A DNA stretch of 64,000 bases from Pseudomonas iridis (GTDB lineage Bacteria; Pseudomonadota; Gammaproteobacteria; Pseudomonadales; Pseudomonadaceae), in the NCBI RefSeq assembly GCF_017980685.1, contig NZ_JACXXO010000023.1, positions 1-64,000 on the forward strand, read 5' to 3'. Below are positions 1-8,434 of the stretch, in pieces (positions within the stretch are counted from its first letter, which is position 1; every line of letters starts with the position of its first letter). Both the position numbers and the translations under genes were made by a program. Below the pieces are notes generated by a model. The model was not told where the DNA came from and ran no database searches. It saw only the letters and a program-made list of their open reading frames with translations.

Positions 1-81
1 TGAACTGAAGCGACCCGCTCTCGAAACCTACTTAACTCATTGAATCTCAAGGAGTTTTCCGTTTCGACTGCGCCGGAAGTG
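1..81 (-). other. Probable rRNA operon leader, running off the left edge
   Basis: Read on the minus strand, this follows directly from the strong promoter at 88-115 and leaves the window at position 1. It holds no convincing gene. The GC-rich start just after the -10 and the general look of the text recall the transcribed leader ahead of 16S rRNA in Pseudomonas. The 16S gene itself is not in the window, so this is inference. Confidence 0.5.
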
Positions 82-87
82 GGGCGA

Positions 88-115
88 ATTATAGACGTCT
101 GGAATCTGCCGTCAA
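88..115 (-). promoter_or_regulatory. Strong sigma-70 promoter, rrn P1-like, firing leftwards
   Basis: On the minus strand there is a -35 TTGACG (110-115), a 16-bp spacer and a perfect -10 TATAAT (88-93), followed by a GC-rich discriminator. Upstream, about 119-150, lies an A-rich stretch suited to an UP element. This architecture is typical of stable RNA promoters. It diverges from rhtA. Confidence 0.65.
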
Positions 116-176
116 CCGCTATTTTCGTTTTTATCGAAACTTCCGAAAAACCTGCTTATATATAGACGTCAGAGAC

Positions 177-248
177 ATGAATGCGCAATATATTGCCCAT
201 TACCTACAACAATACCCCGCTCTTACCTTGGACGATGCCGCGCAATGA
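177..248 (+). CDS. Possible 23-residue leader peptide overlapping rhtA start
   Basis: A short frame from ATG 177 to TGA 246-248 overlaps the ATG of rhtA in an ATGA arrangement. Neither start has a clear Shine-Dalgarno sequence, so rhtA could be translated by coupling to this frame. The peptide is rich in Ala, Gln and Tyr and has only one Thr, so it is not an obvious attenuation peptide for threonine. It may be fortuitous. Confidence 0.3.
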   Translation: MNAQYIAHYLQQYPALTLDDAAQ

Positions 249-1132
249 ATGACCAACCCCGCTCTCTCGCCTCAATGCTATTCCCGGTTGGCCTGCTATT
301 AATAGCCATGGCATCGATCCAGTCCGGTGCATCGCTGGCCAAAAGCATGTTTCCAGTGGTGGGCGCTCAGGGGACGACAACCCTGCGCCTGATTTTCGCG
401 AGCGTGATCATGCTGTTATTGCTGCGCCCCTGGCGAGCAAAGCTGACAGCCAAGTCGCTACGTACGGTGATCGTCTACGGCATGGCGTTGGGAGGCATGA
501 ACTTCCTCTTCTATATGTCATTGCGCACAGTGCCGCTGGGCATCGCCGTTGCTCTCGAATTTACCGGCCCATTGGCCGTAGCTATATATGCATCCCGGCG
601 TGCCATCGACTTTCTGTGGATCGGCCTGGCCATAGCCGGCCTGGTGCTATTGATACCGACGGGGGCGACAACCGCGGGAATTGACTTGGTTGGGGCCGGA
701 TATGCATTGGGTGCCGGGATCTGCTGGGCGCTATACATTCTGTTTGGTCAGAGGGCCGGTGCTGATAACGGCGTCACGACCGCAGCGTTAGGCGTGATGA
801 TCGCGGCGCTGTTCGTGGCTCCCATCGGCATCGTGCATGCCGGCGCAGCGCTATTCACACCCTCGCTGATCCCGATTGCGATCGGCGTCGCCATCCTGTC
901 CACCGCCCTGCCCTACACACTGGAAATGGTTGCTCTCACCCGAATGCCCGCGCGAACCTTCGGCACATTGATGAGTATCGAACCGGCATTCGGCGCGCTG
1001 TCGGGCCTGCTGTTTTTGCAGGAATACCTCACGCTGTCACAATGGATGGCGATCATGTGCATTATTCTGGCTTCCGTTGGCGCGACCATGACCATGGGCA
1101 GCGCCGCCAAGCCTGCCATAGCGGCAGATTGA
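245..1132 (+). CDS. rhtA: Threonine/homoserine exporter RhtA (EamA family)
   Basis: Inner-membrane permease of the drug/metabolite transporter superfamily, expected to export threonine, homoserine and related amino acids. The protein has 295 residues, the same as E. coli RhtA, and forms ten hydrophobic segments as two EamA repeats (about 5-140 and 150-285). Stretches near the N-terminus (MASIQSGASLAKS) and middle (VPLGIAVALEFTGPLAVA, ALGAGICWALYILFGQRAGA) closely match the E. coli protein as I remember it. The ATG has little ribosome-binding sequence and overlaps a 23-codon frame, which suggests coupled translation. It diverges from the strong leftward promoter. Confidence 0.9.
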   Translation: MNDQPRSLASMLFPVGLLLIAMASIQSGASLAKSMFPVVGAQGTTTLRLIFASVIMLLLLRPWRAKLTAKSLRTVIVYGMALGGMNFLFYMSLRTVPLGIAVALEFTGPLAVAIYASRRAIDFLWIGLAIAGLVLLIPTGATTAGIDLVGAGYALGAGICWALYILFGQRAGADNGVTTAALGVMIAALFVAPIGIVHAGAALFTPSLIPIAIGVAILSTALPYTLEMVALTRMPARTFGTLMSIEPAFGALSGLLFLQEYLTLSQWMAIMCIILASVGATMTMGSAAKPAIAAD

Positions 1133-1300
1133 AACAGGATTTGACGAAGGTCTGGCAATTGGCGTTCATTTAGGCCATGTTTAGGCTCGCAACCCAATGC
1201 CAGATATGGATTTTTTCCGACAGGGATTTCGAAACGCCGAGAGCGCAAGCGAATACAGGCAGACCGGAGCATCAGACTCGCGGCCGCTATAAGGACGGTA

Positions 1301-1582
1301 ATGAAACGAATTTTGATATTGATCGCCGTACTCGCAGTTGCGGGTTGTGCGGCGACCTCGAAGACCCAGGTGAAGCACGGCAAGAAAGGGCTGCACATCA
1401 ACTGTTCGGGACTCTCGTCCTCTTGGGACAAGTGCTATACCAGCGCAGCCAACTCCTGCGCCCCGAAAGGCTACAAGGTCATCGCCAAGTCAGGGGATTC
1501 CGTAGAGGAGCCCGGCGACTATCCATTCGGTCTCAATCCCGCTGGCTACACTAGCCGCAGCATGATCGTCATCTGTAAATAG
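1301..1582 (+). CDS. Small outer-membrane-type lipoprotein, unknown function
   Basis: A 93-residue protein with a short signal peptide ending in the lipobox VAGC (Cys at about residue 16), so it should be lipidated and anchored in the envelope. The mature part contains four further cysteines that could form disulfides. I do not recognise the family. Alone on the plus strand, it ends one base before the convergent TetR gene, so the two are tail to tail with almost no spacer and no visible terminator. Confidence 0.7.
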   Translation: MKRILILIAVLAVAGCAATSKTQVKHGKKGLHINCSGLSSSWDKCYTSAANSCAPKGYKVIAKSGDSVEEPGDYPFGLNPAGYTSRSMIVICK

Positions 1583-1583
1583 A

Positions 1584-2147
1584 TCACGGCTGCCGGGAGA
1601 TCTGACGCCCAATTTCGTCGCGGCTGGATTCCAGCACCTTGCGCTGAACGTCCGGCGTGGCCAGCATTCGCGCCACTACCAACGCGCCAACGCACTGCGA
1701 CAGAATCGACCACGCTAGGCTGTCGCTCCCAAGTATCTGCGCCCAACTGTCCTGAAGTCTGCAGATCCACATCTGGGCCTGCTCACGCACCTGAACATCC
1801 GAACGGGCGATTTCCGCGCCTAACGACGGCAAAGCACAGCCGGATTCAGGTTGTTCTACGTGAGCCATGCTCAAATAGTGTTTGAGGCAACGCTCCAACC
1901 GCTCACGATCCTGCCCCCCCTGCCCGCCCAGCCGCTCAAGACTTTGCCCCAACTCCCGCTCGACGATGGCAGTGAACAACGCATCCTTGGATGAGAAATG
2001 ACTATAGAAAGCGGCACCGCTCAGCCCTATAGCCTTCATCAAACCATCGACGCCGACCGTGGAAAACCCGGAGCGCTTGGCCGACAGCGCACTGCTCTGC
2101 AAAAGTTTTTCCTGGGTTTCCTGCTTGTGATTGGCGGAGTAACGCAT
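1584..2147 (-). CDS. TetR-family transcriptional repressor
   Basis: A 187-residue DNA-binding regulator with an N-terminal helix-turn-helix (about residues 28-58, text GLSGAAFYSHFSSKDALF) and a ligand-binding C-terminal part. The start is placed at the ATG preceded by GAGGG; an upstream in-frame start lacks such a site. It diverges from the SDR/DsbA-family pair, and the intergenic region holds a pair of AACGNTCGTT repeats. It probably represses itself and the neighbouring pair and is released by an unknown ligand, perhaps a substrate of those enzymes. Confidence 0.85.
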   Translation of the reverse strand: MRYSANHKQETQEKLLQSSALSAKRSGFSTVGVDGLMKAIGLSGAAFYSHFSSKDALFTAIVERELGQSLERLGGQGGQDRERLERCLKHYLSMAHVEQPESGCALPSLGAEIARSDVQVREQAQMWICRLQDSWAQILGSDSLAWSILSQCVGALVVARMLATPDVQRKVLESSRDEIGRQISRQP

Positions 2148-2197
2148 GTTGTTTGCCCTCGAATTGACCACCTTGACGCTGGCCGAATCCTAGCATA

Positions 2198-2221
2198 ACG
2201 TTCGTTCACTTAACGATCGTT
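2198..2221. promoter_or_regulatory. Putative TetR operator pair
   Basis: AACGTTCGTT (2198-2207) and the perfect palindrome AACGATCGTT (2212-2221) differ at one base and are spaced 14 bp start to start. They lie between the divergent TetR and SDR genes, 18 bases before the SDR ATG. Position and symmetry fit a TetR operator covering both promoters. Inferred. Confidence 0.55.
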
Positions 2222-2239
2222 TACCAAAGGGATTCACCC

Positions 2240-2968
2240 ATGAATAACAAGAAGGTCGTATTGGTTGTCGGTGCGGGTGATGCCACAGGTGGCGCGATTG
2301 CCAAGCGCTTTGCCAAGGAAGGATTCGTTGCGTGCGTCACGCGGCGCAGTGCCGATAAATTGCAGCCGCTGGTAGACGCGATTCAGGCCGAAGGCGGCGA
2401 AGCTCACGGCTTTGCTTGCGATGCGCGCAAGGAAGAAGAAGTCATCGCGCTGATCGAAGACATCGAAGCCCGCCTCGGCCCGATTGAAGCTTTTGTCTTC
2501 AACATCGGTGCCAATGTGCCGTGCAGCATCCTTGAAGAAACCGCTCGCAAATACTTCAAGATCTGGGAGATGGCTTGTTTCTCAGGTTTTCTCAATGCCC
2601 GTGAAGTGGCCAAACGCATGGTAACGCGTAAACGTGGAACCATTCTGTTTACCGGCGCAACTGCCGGACTGCGCGGCTCATCGGGTTTCGCCGCATTCGC
2701 CGGCGCCAAGCATGGCATCCGCGCGCTCGCACAAAGCATGGCTCGCGAATTGGGCCCGATGAACATTCATGTTGCCCACATCGTGGTTGATGGTGCCATT
2801 GATACGGATTTCATCCGCAACAGCTTTCCCGAGAAATACGCCACCAAGGATCAGGACGGCATCCTCAACCCCGAGCACATCGCCGAAAATTACTGGTATC
2901 TGCACAGTCAGCCACGCGATGCATGGACGTTCGAGCTGGATCTGCGCCCCTGGAACGAACGCTGGTAA
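2240..2968 (+). CDS. SDR-fold protein with altered catalytic triad
   Basis: A 242-residue Rossmann protein of the short-chain dehydrogenase/reductase superfamily. The nucleotide-binding glycine motif GAGDATGGAIA is at residues 11-21, and the family's structural Asn positions (N88, N119) are kept. In the active site Lys157 is present, but the Tyr position is Phe153 and the Ser position is Ala140, so the classical Ser-Tyr-Lys triad reads Ala-Phe-Lys. It may use a different chemistry or act as a binding protein. It is probably co-transcribed with the DsbA-family gene 37 bases downstream and controlled by the divergent TetR regulator. Substrate unknown. Confidence 0.8.
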   Translation: MNNKKVVLVVGAGDATGGAIAKRFAKEGFVACVTRRSADKLQPLVDAIQAEGGEAHGFACDARKEEEVIALIEDIEARLGPIEAFVFNIGANVPCSILEETARKYFKIWEMACFSGFLNAREVAKRMVTRKRGTILFTGATAGLRGSSGFAAFAGAKHGIRALAQSMARELGPMNIHVAHIVVDGAIDTDFIRNSFPEKYATKDQDGILNPEHIAENYWYLHSQPRDAWTFELDLRPWNERW

Positions 2969-3005
2969 ACCCACCGCCCATAACAATAAATAGAGAGCAG
3001 CGAAA

Positions 3006-3602
3006 ATGACCAAAACCGTGGAGTTCTATTTCGACCTCGGCAGCCCTGCCACTTATCTGGCCTACACCCAATTACCCAGAATCTGCGCAGAAACCAATAG
3101 TCAGCTGACCTACATTCCGATGCTGCTGGGCGGTGTGTTCAAAGCTACGGGCAACGCTTCACCGGCAATGATCCCGGCCAAGGGTCGTTACATGTTTCAG
3201 GATCTGGACCGCTACGCCAAACGCTATGGTGTAGCTCTCAATTTCAATCCGCACTTTCCGATCAACACGCTGCTGTTGATGCGCGCCGTCACCGGCATAC
3301 AACTGCGCCAACCGGAACGCTTTCAGGCGTTTGTGGATTGCTTGTTCACGGCGTTGTGGGTGGAGGGCAGAAATTTGAGCGACCCGACGATTGTGGCTGC
3401 CGTGTTGAGCGAACACGGGTTTGCGCCCGATGACGTCCTGGCGCTGACCAACGACGAAACAGTCAAGGCTGCGCTGAAGGACAACACCGAAACCGCCATC
3501 AAACGAGGCGTTTTCGGTGCTCCGACCTTGTTTATCGGCAATCAGATGTTCTTCGGCCAGGATCGTCTCGACTTCGTCGAGGAAGCATTGCGTCAGGTCT
3601 AG
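3006..3602 (+). CDS. 2-hydroxychromene-2-carboxylate isomerase-like (DsbA/GST-kappa family)
   Basis: A 198-residue thioredoxin-fold protein. The N-terminal FDLGSPATYLAY, with Ser13-Pro14 in place of a CxxC, and the C-terminal FGAPTLFIGNQMFFGQDRL are hallmarks of the glutathione-dependent HCCA isomerase/GST-kappa group. Characterised members isomerise chromene carboxylates in naphthalene breakdown, but many chromosomal homologues have no known substrate, and no other aromatic-degradation genes are nearby. It follows the SDR gene with a good ribosome-binding site (AGAGAGCAGCG) and is likely the second gene of a TetR-controlled operon. Confidence 0.8.
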   Translation: MTKTVEFYFDLGSPATYLAYTQLPRICAETNSQLTYIPMLLGGVFKATGNASPAMIPAKGRYMFQDLDRYAKRYGVALNFNPHFPINTLLLMRAVTGIQLRQPERFQAFVDCLFTALWVEGRNLSDPTIVAAVLSEHGFAPDDVLALTNDETVKAALKDNTETAIKRGVFGAPTLFIGNQMFFGQDRLDFVEEALRQV

Positions 3603-3616
3603 ATCGAAAGAAACAC

Positions 3617-3640
3617 GCGGGCGCTGATTTCAGCGCCCGC
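3617..3640. terminator. Bidirectional hairpin between convergent genes
   Basis: A perfect inverted repeat GCGGGCGCTGA-TT-TCAGCGCCCGC lies between the DsbA-family gene (plus) and aminopeptidase P (minus). No long T-run follows on the plus strand; on the minus strand a T-rich stretch follows. Likely terminator. Confidence 0.65.
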
Positions 3641-3649
3641 ACATGCCGA

Positions 3650-5458
3650 TCAGATTGCAACAGTACGCGTATTCAGCCACTCCAGCGCCGCACCGTCGAG
3701 CAACGGGCTCAAGCGCTCACGTACCTCAGCGTGGTAGGCGTTGAACCACTGTTTTTCTTCCTGACTCAGCAAGTCTGGCAGCAGACAACGCGTATCGATC
3801 GGGCACAGGGTCAAGGTTTCAAACTTGAGGAAATCGCCGAACTCGCTGCTGCCTGCCTCACGGTTCATCGCCAGGTTTTCGATGCGCACGCCCCAACGGC
3901 CCGGACGATAAGTGCCCGGTTCGATCGAAGTAATCATCCCCGGTTGCATCGCGGTCTGTGGTGCCGGCGCTGCCTGATAGGCAATCACTTGCGGGCCTTC
4001 GTGCACATTGAGGAAGTAACCCACGCCGTGACCGGTGCCGTGGCCGTAATCCACGCTTTCAGCCCAGATCGGCGCGCGCGCGATGGCATCGAGCAGTGGA
4101 GACAGAATGCCTTTCGGGAACTGTGCCCGCGACAGCGCAATCACGCCTTTCAACACGCGAGTGCAATCGCGCTTCTGTTCTTCAGTCGGCGTACCGACCG
4201 GCACCATGCGCGTGATGTCGGTCGTGCCGCCGAGATATTGACCACCGGAGTCGATCAGCAACAGACCGTCCCCCTCGATCACCGCGTGCTCTTCTTCAGT
4301 AGCGTGGTAATGCGGCATCGCGCCATTGGCATTGAAGGCAGCGATGGTATTGAAACTCAGCGACACATAATCCGGACGACGCTCGCGGGCAGCGGTGAGT
4401 TTCTCGTCGATGGTCAGCTCGGTAATGCGCTCACGACCCCAGGCCGATTCCAGCCAGGCGAAGAACTCGCAGAGTGCCGCGCCGTCCTGCTCCATCGCTT
4501 TACGAATATGCGCGGCGTCGGCTTCACTTTTTTGCGATTTGGCCAACGTGGTCGGGTTCAAGCCTTCGACCAGTGTTACGCCATTGTCGAGGTTATCCAA
4601 CAGACCGCTGGTGACACGCGCCGGGTCCACCAGAAGGCTCGCGCCGCTCGGCACGGCGCGCAAAGCTTCGGACACTTCGCTGTAGTCGCGCAGTGTCACG
4701 CCGTCCTGTTCCAGCACTGCACGCAACGGCGCATCAACTTTGCTCAACGCAACGAACAGCGTCGCTTGTTGCTGATTGATCAGAGCGAAAGAGACGAACA
4801 CCGGGTTGAACGACACATCGCCGCCGCGCAGGTTGAACAGCCATGCGATGTCGTCGAGGGTGGCGATGAAGTGCCAGTCGGCGCTGCGCTCCTGCAGGGT
4901 TTCACGCAGTTTGGCGAGTTTTTCGCCGCGGCTTACAGTCGCTTGTGGTGGTAGATGTTGATAAATCGGCGCGTTTGGCAGAGTTGGCCGGTCGCTCCAG
5001 ACTTCCTCAAGCAGATCGATATCGGTACGCAGACTCGCGCCACGTGCTTCGAGCTTGCCGCTCAACGTACGCGCCGAAGCCACGGCCATCACAGCCCCGT
5101 CTACTGCAACCACGCCACCTTCAGGAGTCTGTTCAGCCAGCCAGTCCAGCGGACTCGGCTGCCCTGGTTGCAGCTTGACCAGTTCGATACCGCTGCCATT
5201 GAGTTCCTTGGTCGCCTGCTCCCAGTAACGACTGTCGGCCCAGACACCGGCGAAATCGAGGGTGACAATCAGTGTGCCGACCGAACCATGAAAGCCCGAC
5301 AGCCACTGCCGTCCCTGCCAGTAACCCGGCAAATATTCCGACAGATGCGGGTCGGCAGAAGGCACCAACAACGCATGAATGCCTTCACGGCGCATCAGTT
5401 CACGGGTGCGCGCCAGGCGCTGGGGCACCGATCCTTCGGTCAAGGTCTGGGTACTCAT
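3650..5458 (-). CDS. pepP: Xaa-Pro aminopeptidase (aminopeptidase P, M24B)
   Basis: A cytosolic metallopeptidase that removes the N-terminal residue from peptides with proline at position 2. The protein has 602 residues, the long form with two creatinase-like N-terminal domains and a C-terminal pita-bread domain. The five metal ligands are visible: Asp403 and Asp414 (IDSGGQYLGGTTDIT), His477 (HGTGHGVGYFLNVHEGP), Glu513 (SIEPGTY) and Glu527. Two ATGs are adjacent; I chose the second because AGGAG then has normal spacing. The symbol pepP follows common annotation of this long form, although E. coli PepP is shorter. Confidence 0.88.
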   Translation of the reverse strand: MSTQTLTEGSVPQRLARTRELMRREGIHALLVPSADPHLSEYLPGYWQGRQWLSGFHGSVGTLIVTLDFAGVWADSRYWEQATKELNGSGIELVKLQPGQPSPLDWLAEQTPEGGVVAVDGAVMAVASARTLSGKLEARGASLRTDIDLLEEVWSDRPTLPNAPIYQHLPPQATVSRGEKLAKLRETLQERSADWHFIATLDDIAWLFNLRGGDVSFNPVFVSFALINQQQATLFVALSKVDAPLRAVLEQDGVTLRDYSEVSEALRAVPSGASLLVDPARVTSGLLDNLDNGVTLVEGLNPTTLAKSQKSEADAAHIRKAMEQDGAALCEFFAWLESAWGRERITELTIDEKLTAARERRPDYVSLSFNTIAAFNANGAMPHYHATEEEHAVIEGDGLLLIDSGGQYLGGTTDITRMVPVGTPTEEQKRDCTRVLKGVIALSRAQFPKGILSPLLDAIARAPIWAESVDYGHGTGHGVGYFLNVHEGPQVIAYQAAPAPQTAMQPGMITSIEPGTYRPGRWGVRIENLAMNREAGSSEFGDFLKFETLTLCPIDTRCLLPDLLSQEEKQWFNAYHAEVRERLSPLLDGAALEWLNTRTVAI

Positions 5459-5512
5459 CATGTCTCCTGCTAATCACTTATTCGTTATTGTTCGTAGCCA
5501 TCGTTCGGCTGG

Positions 5513-6679
5513 TTAAAGCCCTGTCGCCCAGAATGCCGGAGCACTGGCGCAGGCGGTCTTGATCAATTCGCAAGCCTTGTCGACATCTTCTGCGGTGGTG
5601 AAACGGCCGAGGCTCAAGCGAATGGTACGTCCCGCCAGCCGCGCGTCATGCCCCAAGGCCAGCAGCACGTGGGATGGCGCGTTGCTTGCGGAGTTACAGG
5701 CTGAGGTCGCGGAAAACGCGATCGAATGGCTCAGCGCCGCGCTGTTGAATTCGCCCTCGCTGAACGTCAGGCTCAAGGTGTGCGCAATGCGCTGACTGGC
5801 ACTGCCATTAAGACGTACGCCGGGCAGACTCAGCAATTGTTCGAGCAAACGTTCGCGTAACGCGACGATGGATTTTTTCTCTTCATCGAAAACGCCTGCA
5901 GCCAAAGCGAATGCAGCGCCCATTCCGGCAATCTGATGAGTCGCCAGCGTCCCGGAGCGCAAACCGCTTTCGTGTCCGCCACCATGAATCTGTGCCTGCA
6001 CGCGTTGTTGCGCCCGTGGGCCGACGTACAACGCGCCAATGCCTTTGGGGCCGTAGAGTTTGTGCGCCGAGAACGACATCAGATCCACTGGCCACTGCGC
6101 CAGGTCGATCGCCACTTTGCCGGCGCCCTGAGCCGCATCGACATGGAAGAGCGCCTCGCGACCGCGGACGATTTCACCGATGGCCGGGATGTCGTTGACA
6201 GTGCCGAGCTCGTTGTTGACCAGCATCAGCGAGACCAGAAAGGTGTCATCGCGCATCGCCTCGCTGACCGCCTTCGGCGTGATCAAGCCATCAGCGTCCG
6301 GCACCAGATAGGTCACGGCAACGCCGGCGTCCTGCAACTGGCGGGCGGTATCGAGGATGGCTTTGTGTTCGATCTGGCTGGTAATGATGTGGCCGCCGCA
6401 GACACCGCGCGCCTGGGCAACGCCTTTCAGCGCGAGGTTATTGGACTCGGTGGCACCGGAGGTCCAGACGATCTGTTCGGCTTGCGCCCCGACCAGTTCG
6501 GCGACTTGCCGGCGGGCCTGCTCGACCGTCTGTCGAGCCTGCTGGCCAAACGCGTGGGAGCTGGAGGCCGGGTTGCCGAAATTACCGTGGAACCCCAGAC
6601 ACTCGATCATGACCTGGATGACCCGCTCGTCCACCGGGGTGGTGGCGGCGTAATCAAAATACAACGGACGTGTGTTCAT
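5513..6679 (-). CDS. Cysteine desulfurase (NifS/IscS-like, class V aminotransferase)
   Basis: A PLP enzyme that takes sulfur from L-cysteine to form a persulfide and alanine, supplying Fe-S clusters or tRNA thiolation. It has 388 residues. Features seen: YFDYAATTPVD at the start, the PLP lysine Lys207 in SFSAHKLYGPKG, and the persulfide Cys328 in a flexible loop (ATSACNSASNAPSHVL). No iscR, iscU or other isc gene is adjacent, so this is an extra desulfurase rather than the isc-operon enzyme. It lies 54 bases upstream of pepP on the same strand and may share its transcript. Confidence 0.88.
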   Translation of the reverse strand: MNTRPLYFDYAATTPVDERVIQVMIECLGFHGNFGNPASSSHAFGQQARQTVEQARRQVAELVGAQAEQIVWTSGATESNNLALKGVAQARGVCGGHIITSQIEHKAILDTARQLQDAGVAVTYLVPDADGLITPKAVSEAMRDDTFLVSLMLVNNELGTVNDIPAIGEIVRGREALFHVDAAQGAGKVAIDLAQWPVDLMSFSAHKLYGPKGIGALYVGPRAQQRVQAQIHGGGHESGLRSGTLATHQIAGMGAAFALAAGVFDEEKKSIVALRERLLEQLLSLPGVRLNGSASQRIAHTLSLTFSEGEFNSAALSHSIAFSATSACNSASNAPSHVLLALGHDARLAGRTIRLSLGRFTTAEDVDKACELIKTACASAPAFWATGL

Positions 6680-6884
6680 AAAAGACTCGCAGAGCGTGTT
6701 CCGGGATCAGGAGGCTCGTGTCTGCAAACGGCACTGCGCAGCCTTGTGGGCTGCGCGTCGGTTCGAGAGCGTCATCAATACCTGATCGGATGCCGTTAAA
6801 GAAGAACAACTTCATTTAAAAGTGCGTAGGAACGCTCCTGAAGCCGAGCTTAACAGGCATCGGGTCGGCGGTTGAAGCAACGCG

Positions 6885-7499
6885 TCAGCTAAAGCTTTCA
6901 AGAAGTAACGGATACAACGAAATCACCAGCAATGCCGCCATGCCCCAGTTGAATACGCGCAACCAGCGCGGTTCCTTCAGCACATTGCGCAGCAACGTGC
7001 CACACGCGGCCCAGACGCCGACGCTCGGCAAATTGATGATCGCGAACACCGCGGCGATCACCACGACGTTGGTGAAGTATCCCTGCATCGGCGTGTACGT
7101 GCTGATGGCACCAATGGCCATGATCCACGCCTTGGGATTGACCCACTGGAACGCCGCGGCGCCCAGGTAGCTGATCGGTTTGGCTTCGCCCTGGGTATTA
7201 TCACCGACCGGCCCCGAATGGGCGATCTTCCATGCCAGATACAACAGATACGCCGCGCCGACGTAGCGCAGGACCGTATAAAGAATCGGATAGGACTGAA
7301 ACACTGCGCCCAGACCAAATCCCACGGCGACCACAAGGACGAAGAATCCACAGGTGATGCCGAGCATATGCGGGATGGTGCGGTTAAATCCGAAGTTGAC
7401 GCCCGATGCCAGCAACATGGTGTTGTTCGGCCCCGGCGTAATCGAGGTGACAAGGGCAAACAGGGCAAAGCCCAGCAGTAAATCAAGCGAGAGGTTCAT
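6885..7499 (-). CDS. LysE/RhtB-family amino-acid exporter
   Basis: A 204-residue inner-membrane exporter with about six membrane segments. The family signature TSITPGPNNTMLLASGVNFG is near the N-terminus, and a WINPKAW-type segment (QWVNPKAW) lies mid-protein. Such proteins export lysine, homoserine, threonine or other amino acids; the substrate cannot be read from sequence. The start is at the ATG of MNLSLDLL, typical for the family; an in-frame ATG seven codons upstream (7520) is possible. Neither has a strong ribosome-binding site. Confidence 0.85.
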   Translation of the reverse strand: MNLSLDLLLGFALFALVTSITPGPNNTMLLASGVNFGFNRTIPHMLGITCGFFVLVVAVGFGLGAVFQSYPILYTVLRYVGAAYLLYLAWKIAHSGPVGDNTQGEAKPISYLGAAAFQWVNPKAWIMAIGAISTYTPMQGYFTNVVVIAAVFAIINLPSVGVWAACGTLLRNVLKEPRWLRVFNWGMAALLVISLYPLLLESFS

Positions 7500-7598
7500 G
7501 GTGCAGTCCGTCAGGGTCATTCAGGTGTAGACCCTACCCCACGCGGCCCGGCAAACCCACGGACAGTTGGCTAATACTTCAAGCAGTACAGTTTGTTT

Positions 7599-7868
7599 TC
7601 AGCTAGGGCGCCCATGCAGCTGTACGGCACGTTCAGCACTCATCTCGCCCTGCTTGTCAAAACCGAAGGCCTTCTGTGGCTGACCAAGTAATCGGGCTTT
7701 TTTTGCATGGTATTCGTCAAACGACAAACCGCTGCGGTTCAGTGCCTCCATGGCCAGTTCCCGGGATTCTTCTGCCGAGTAGGGCCGCAATTCCGGAGAA
7801 ACATGGCTGACACATCCGGCGAGTACGGAGACGGCGAGCAACAGCGAGACAGTCAGTAAATGATTCAT
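7599..7868 (-). CDS. Small envelope lipoprotein, unknown function
   Basis: An 89-residue protein with a signal peptide and lipobox LAGC (Cys at about residue 18). The mature part is charged and contains SAEESRELAMEALNRSGLSFDEYHAKKARLL, probably helical. Longer upstream reading is possible but would bury the signal peptide, and the chosen ATG has AGGA eight bases before it. Family not recognised. It lies upstream of the exporter on the same strand, about 100 bases away. Confidence 0.65.
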   Translation of the reverse strand: MNHLLTVSLLLAVSVLAGCVSHVSPELRPYSAEESRELAMEALNRSGLSFDEYHAKKARLLGQPQKAFGFDKQGEMSAERAVQLHGRPS

Positions 7869-8019
7869 GAGAGCGTCCTGGCGAGCAATATGGGGTCGAT
7901 GGAGAAAGGCTACGCCCCGACACGCATGCGCAGAAATCAACGCTCTCAATAGTGGCTATCAGCAAATCGTCACCAAACCGCATATCTCTCCAAAGTGAGC
8001 GCCTGACAAAGCTGTCGAT

Positions 8020-8385
8020 CTAACCGACCAGGTTGCAGTGCAACGCATCGTCGTGACTGCGGGCGATGCTGCTCAGTACCTGAAACGAATTGAAGGTCAC
8101 TGTTTTCGCCTGATGGGCGCGGATCAACTCCCAGAAATCCTGCTCACCGCTTTCGAAACTGCGGAACGCCGCCTCCCCCGCCTCGCGAGTCTGCCATTGC
8201 AGCAAGCTCAATACCCGCCGACCATCGTCGCTGGCTTGCACGCTCGCGCTGACAAAACCCTGGTAGCGCTGGGCCAGGCGTTCAGTCTGCATCGACAGCG
8301 CCGAGACCAGTCCCGGTTGCTGCCGAGGCTCGATCTCGAATTCGATCAATTGGGTGAAGCTGCGGTTTTTCGCTGATGCTTGCAT
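8020..8385 (-). CDS. Antibiotic-biosynthesis-monooxygenase (ABM) domain protein, SoxR target
   Basis: A 121-residue single-domain protein of the dimeric alpha/beta-barrel ABM type: SFTQLIEFEIEPRQQPGLV opens the domain and LSLLQWQTREAGEAAFRSF is the typical central strand-helix. Characterised ABM proteins oxidise quinones or polyketides without a cofactor. The start ATG has GTGGGGAA upstream. Its promoter contains a SoxR box in a 19-bp spacer (8435-8465), and soxR is divergent, so this should be induced by redox-cycling compounds such as phenazines or quinones. A quinone-detoxifying role is an inference. Confidence 0.8.
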   Translation of the reverse strand: MQASAKNRSFTQLIEFEIEPRQQPGLVSALSMQTERLAQRYQGFVSASVQASDDGRRVLSLLQWQTREAGEAAFRSFESGEQDFWELIRAHQAKTVTFNSFQVLSSIARSHDDALHCNLVG

Positions 8386-8434
8386 GAAATTCCCCACTTG
8401 GCTGTAAGGCGAATCTTGCGACTCGAAGAAGCGC

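Noticed and set aside
3731..4954. Plus-strand frame of about 400 codons
   Set aside because: Antisense of the aminopeptidase P gene, which has full catalytic motifs.
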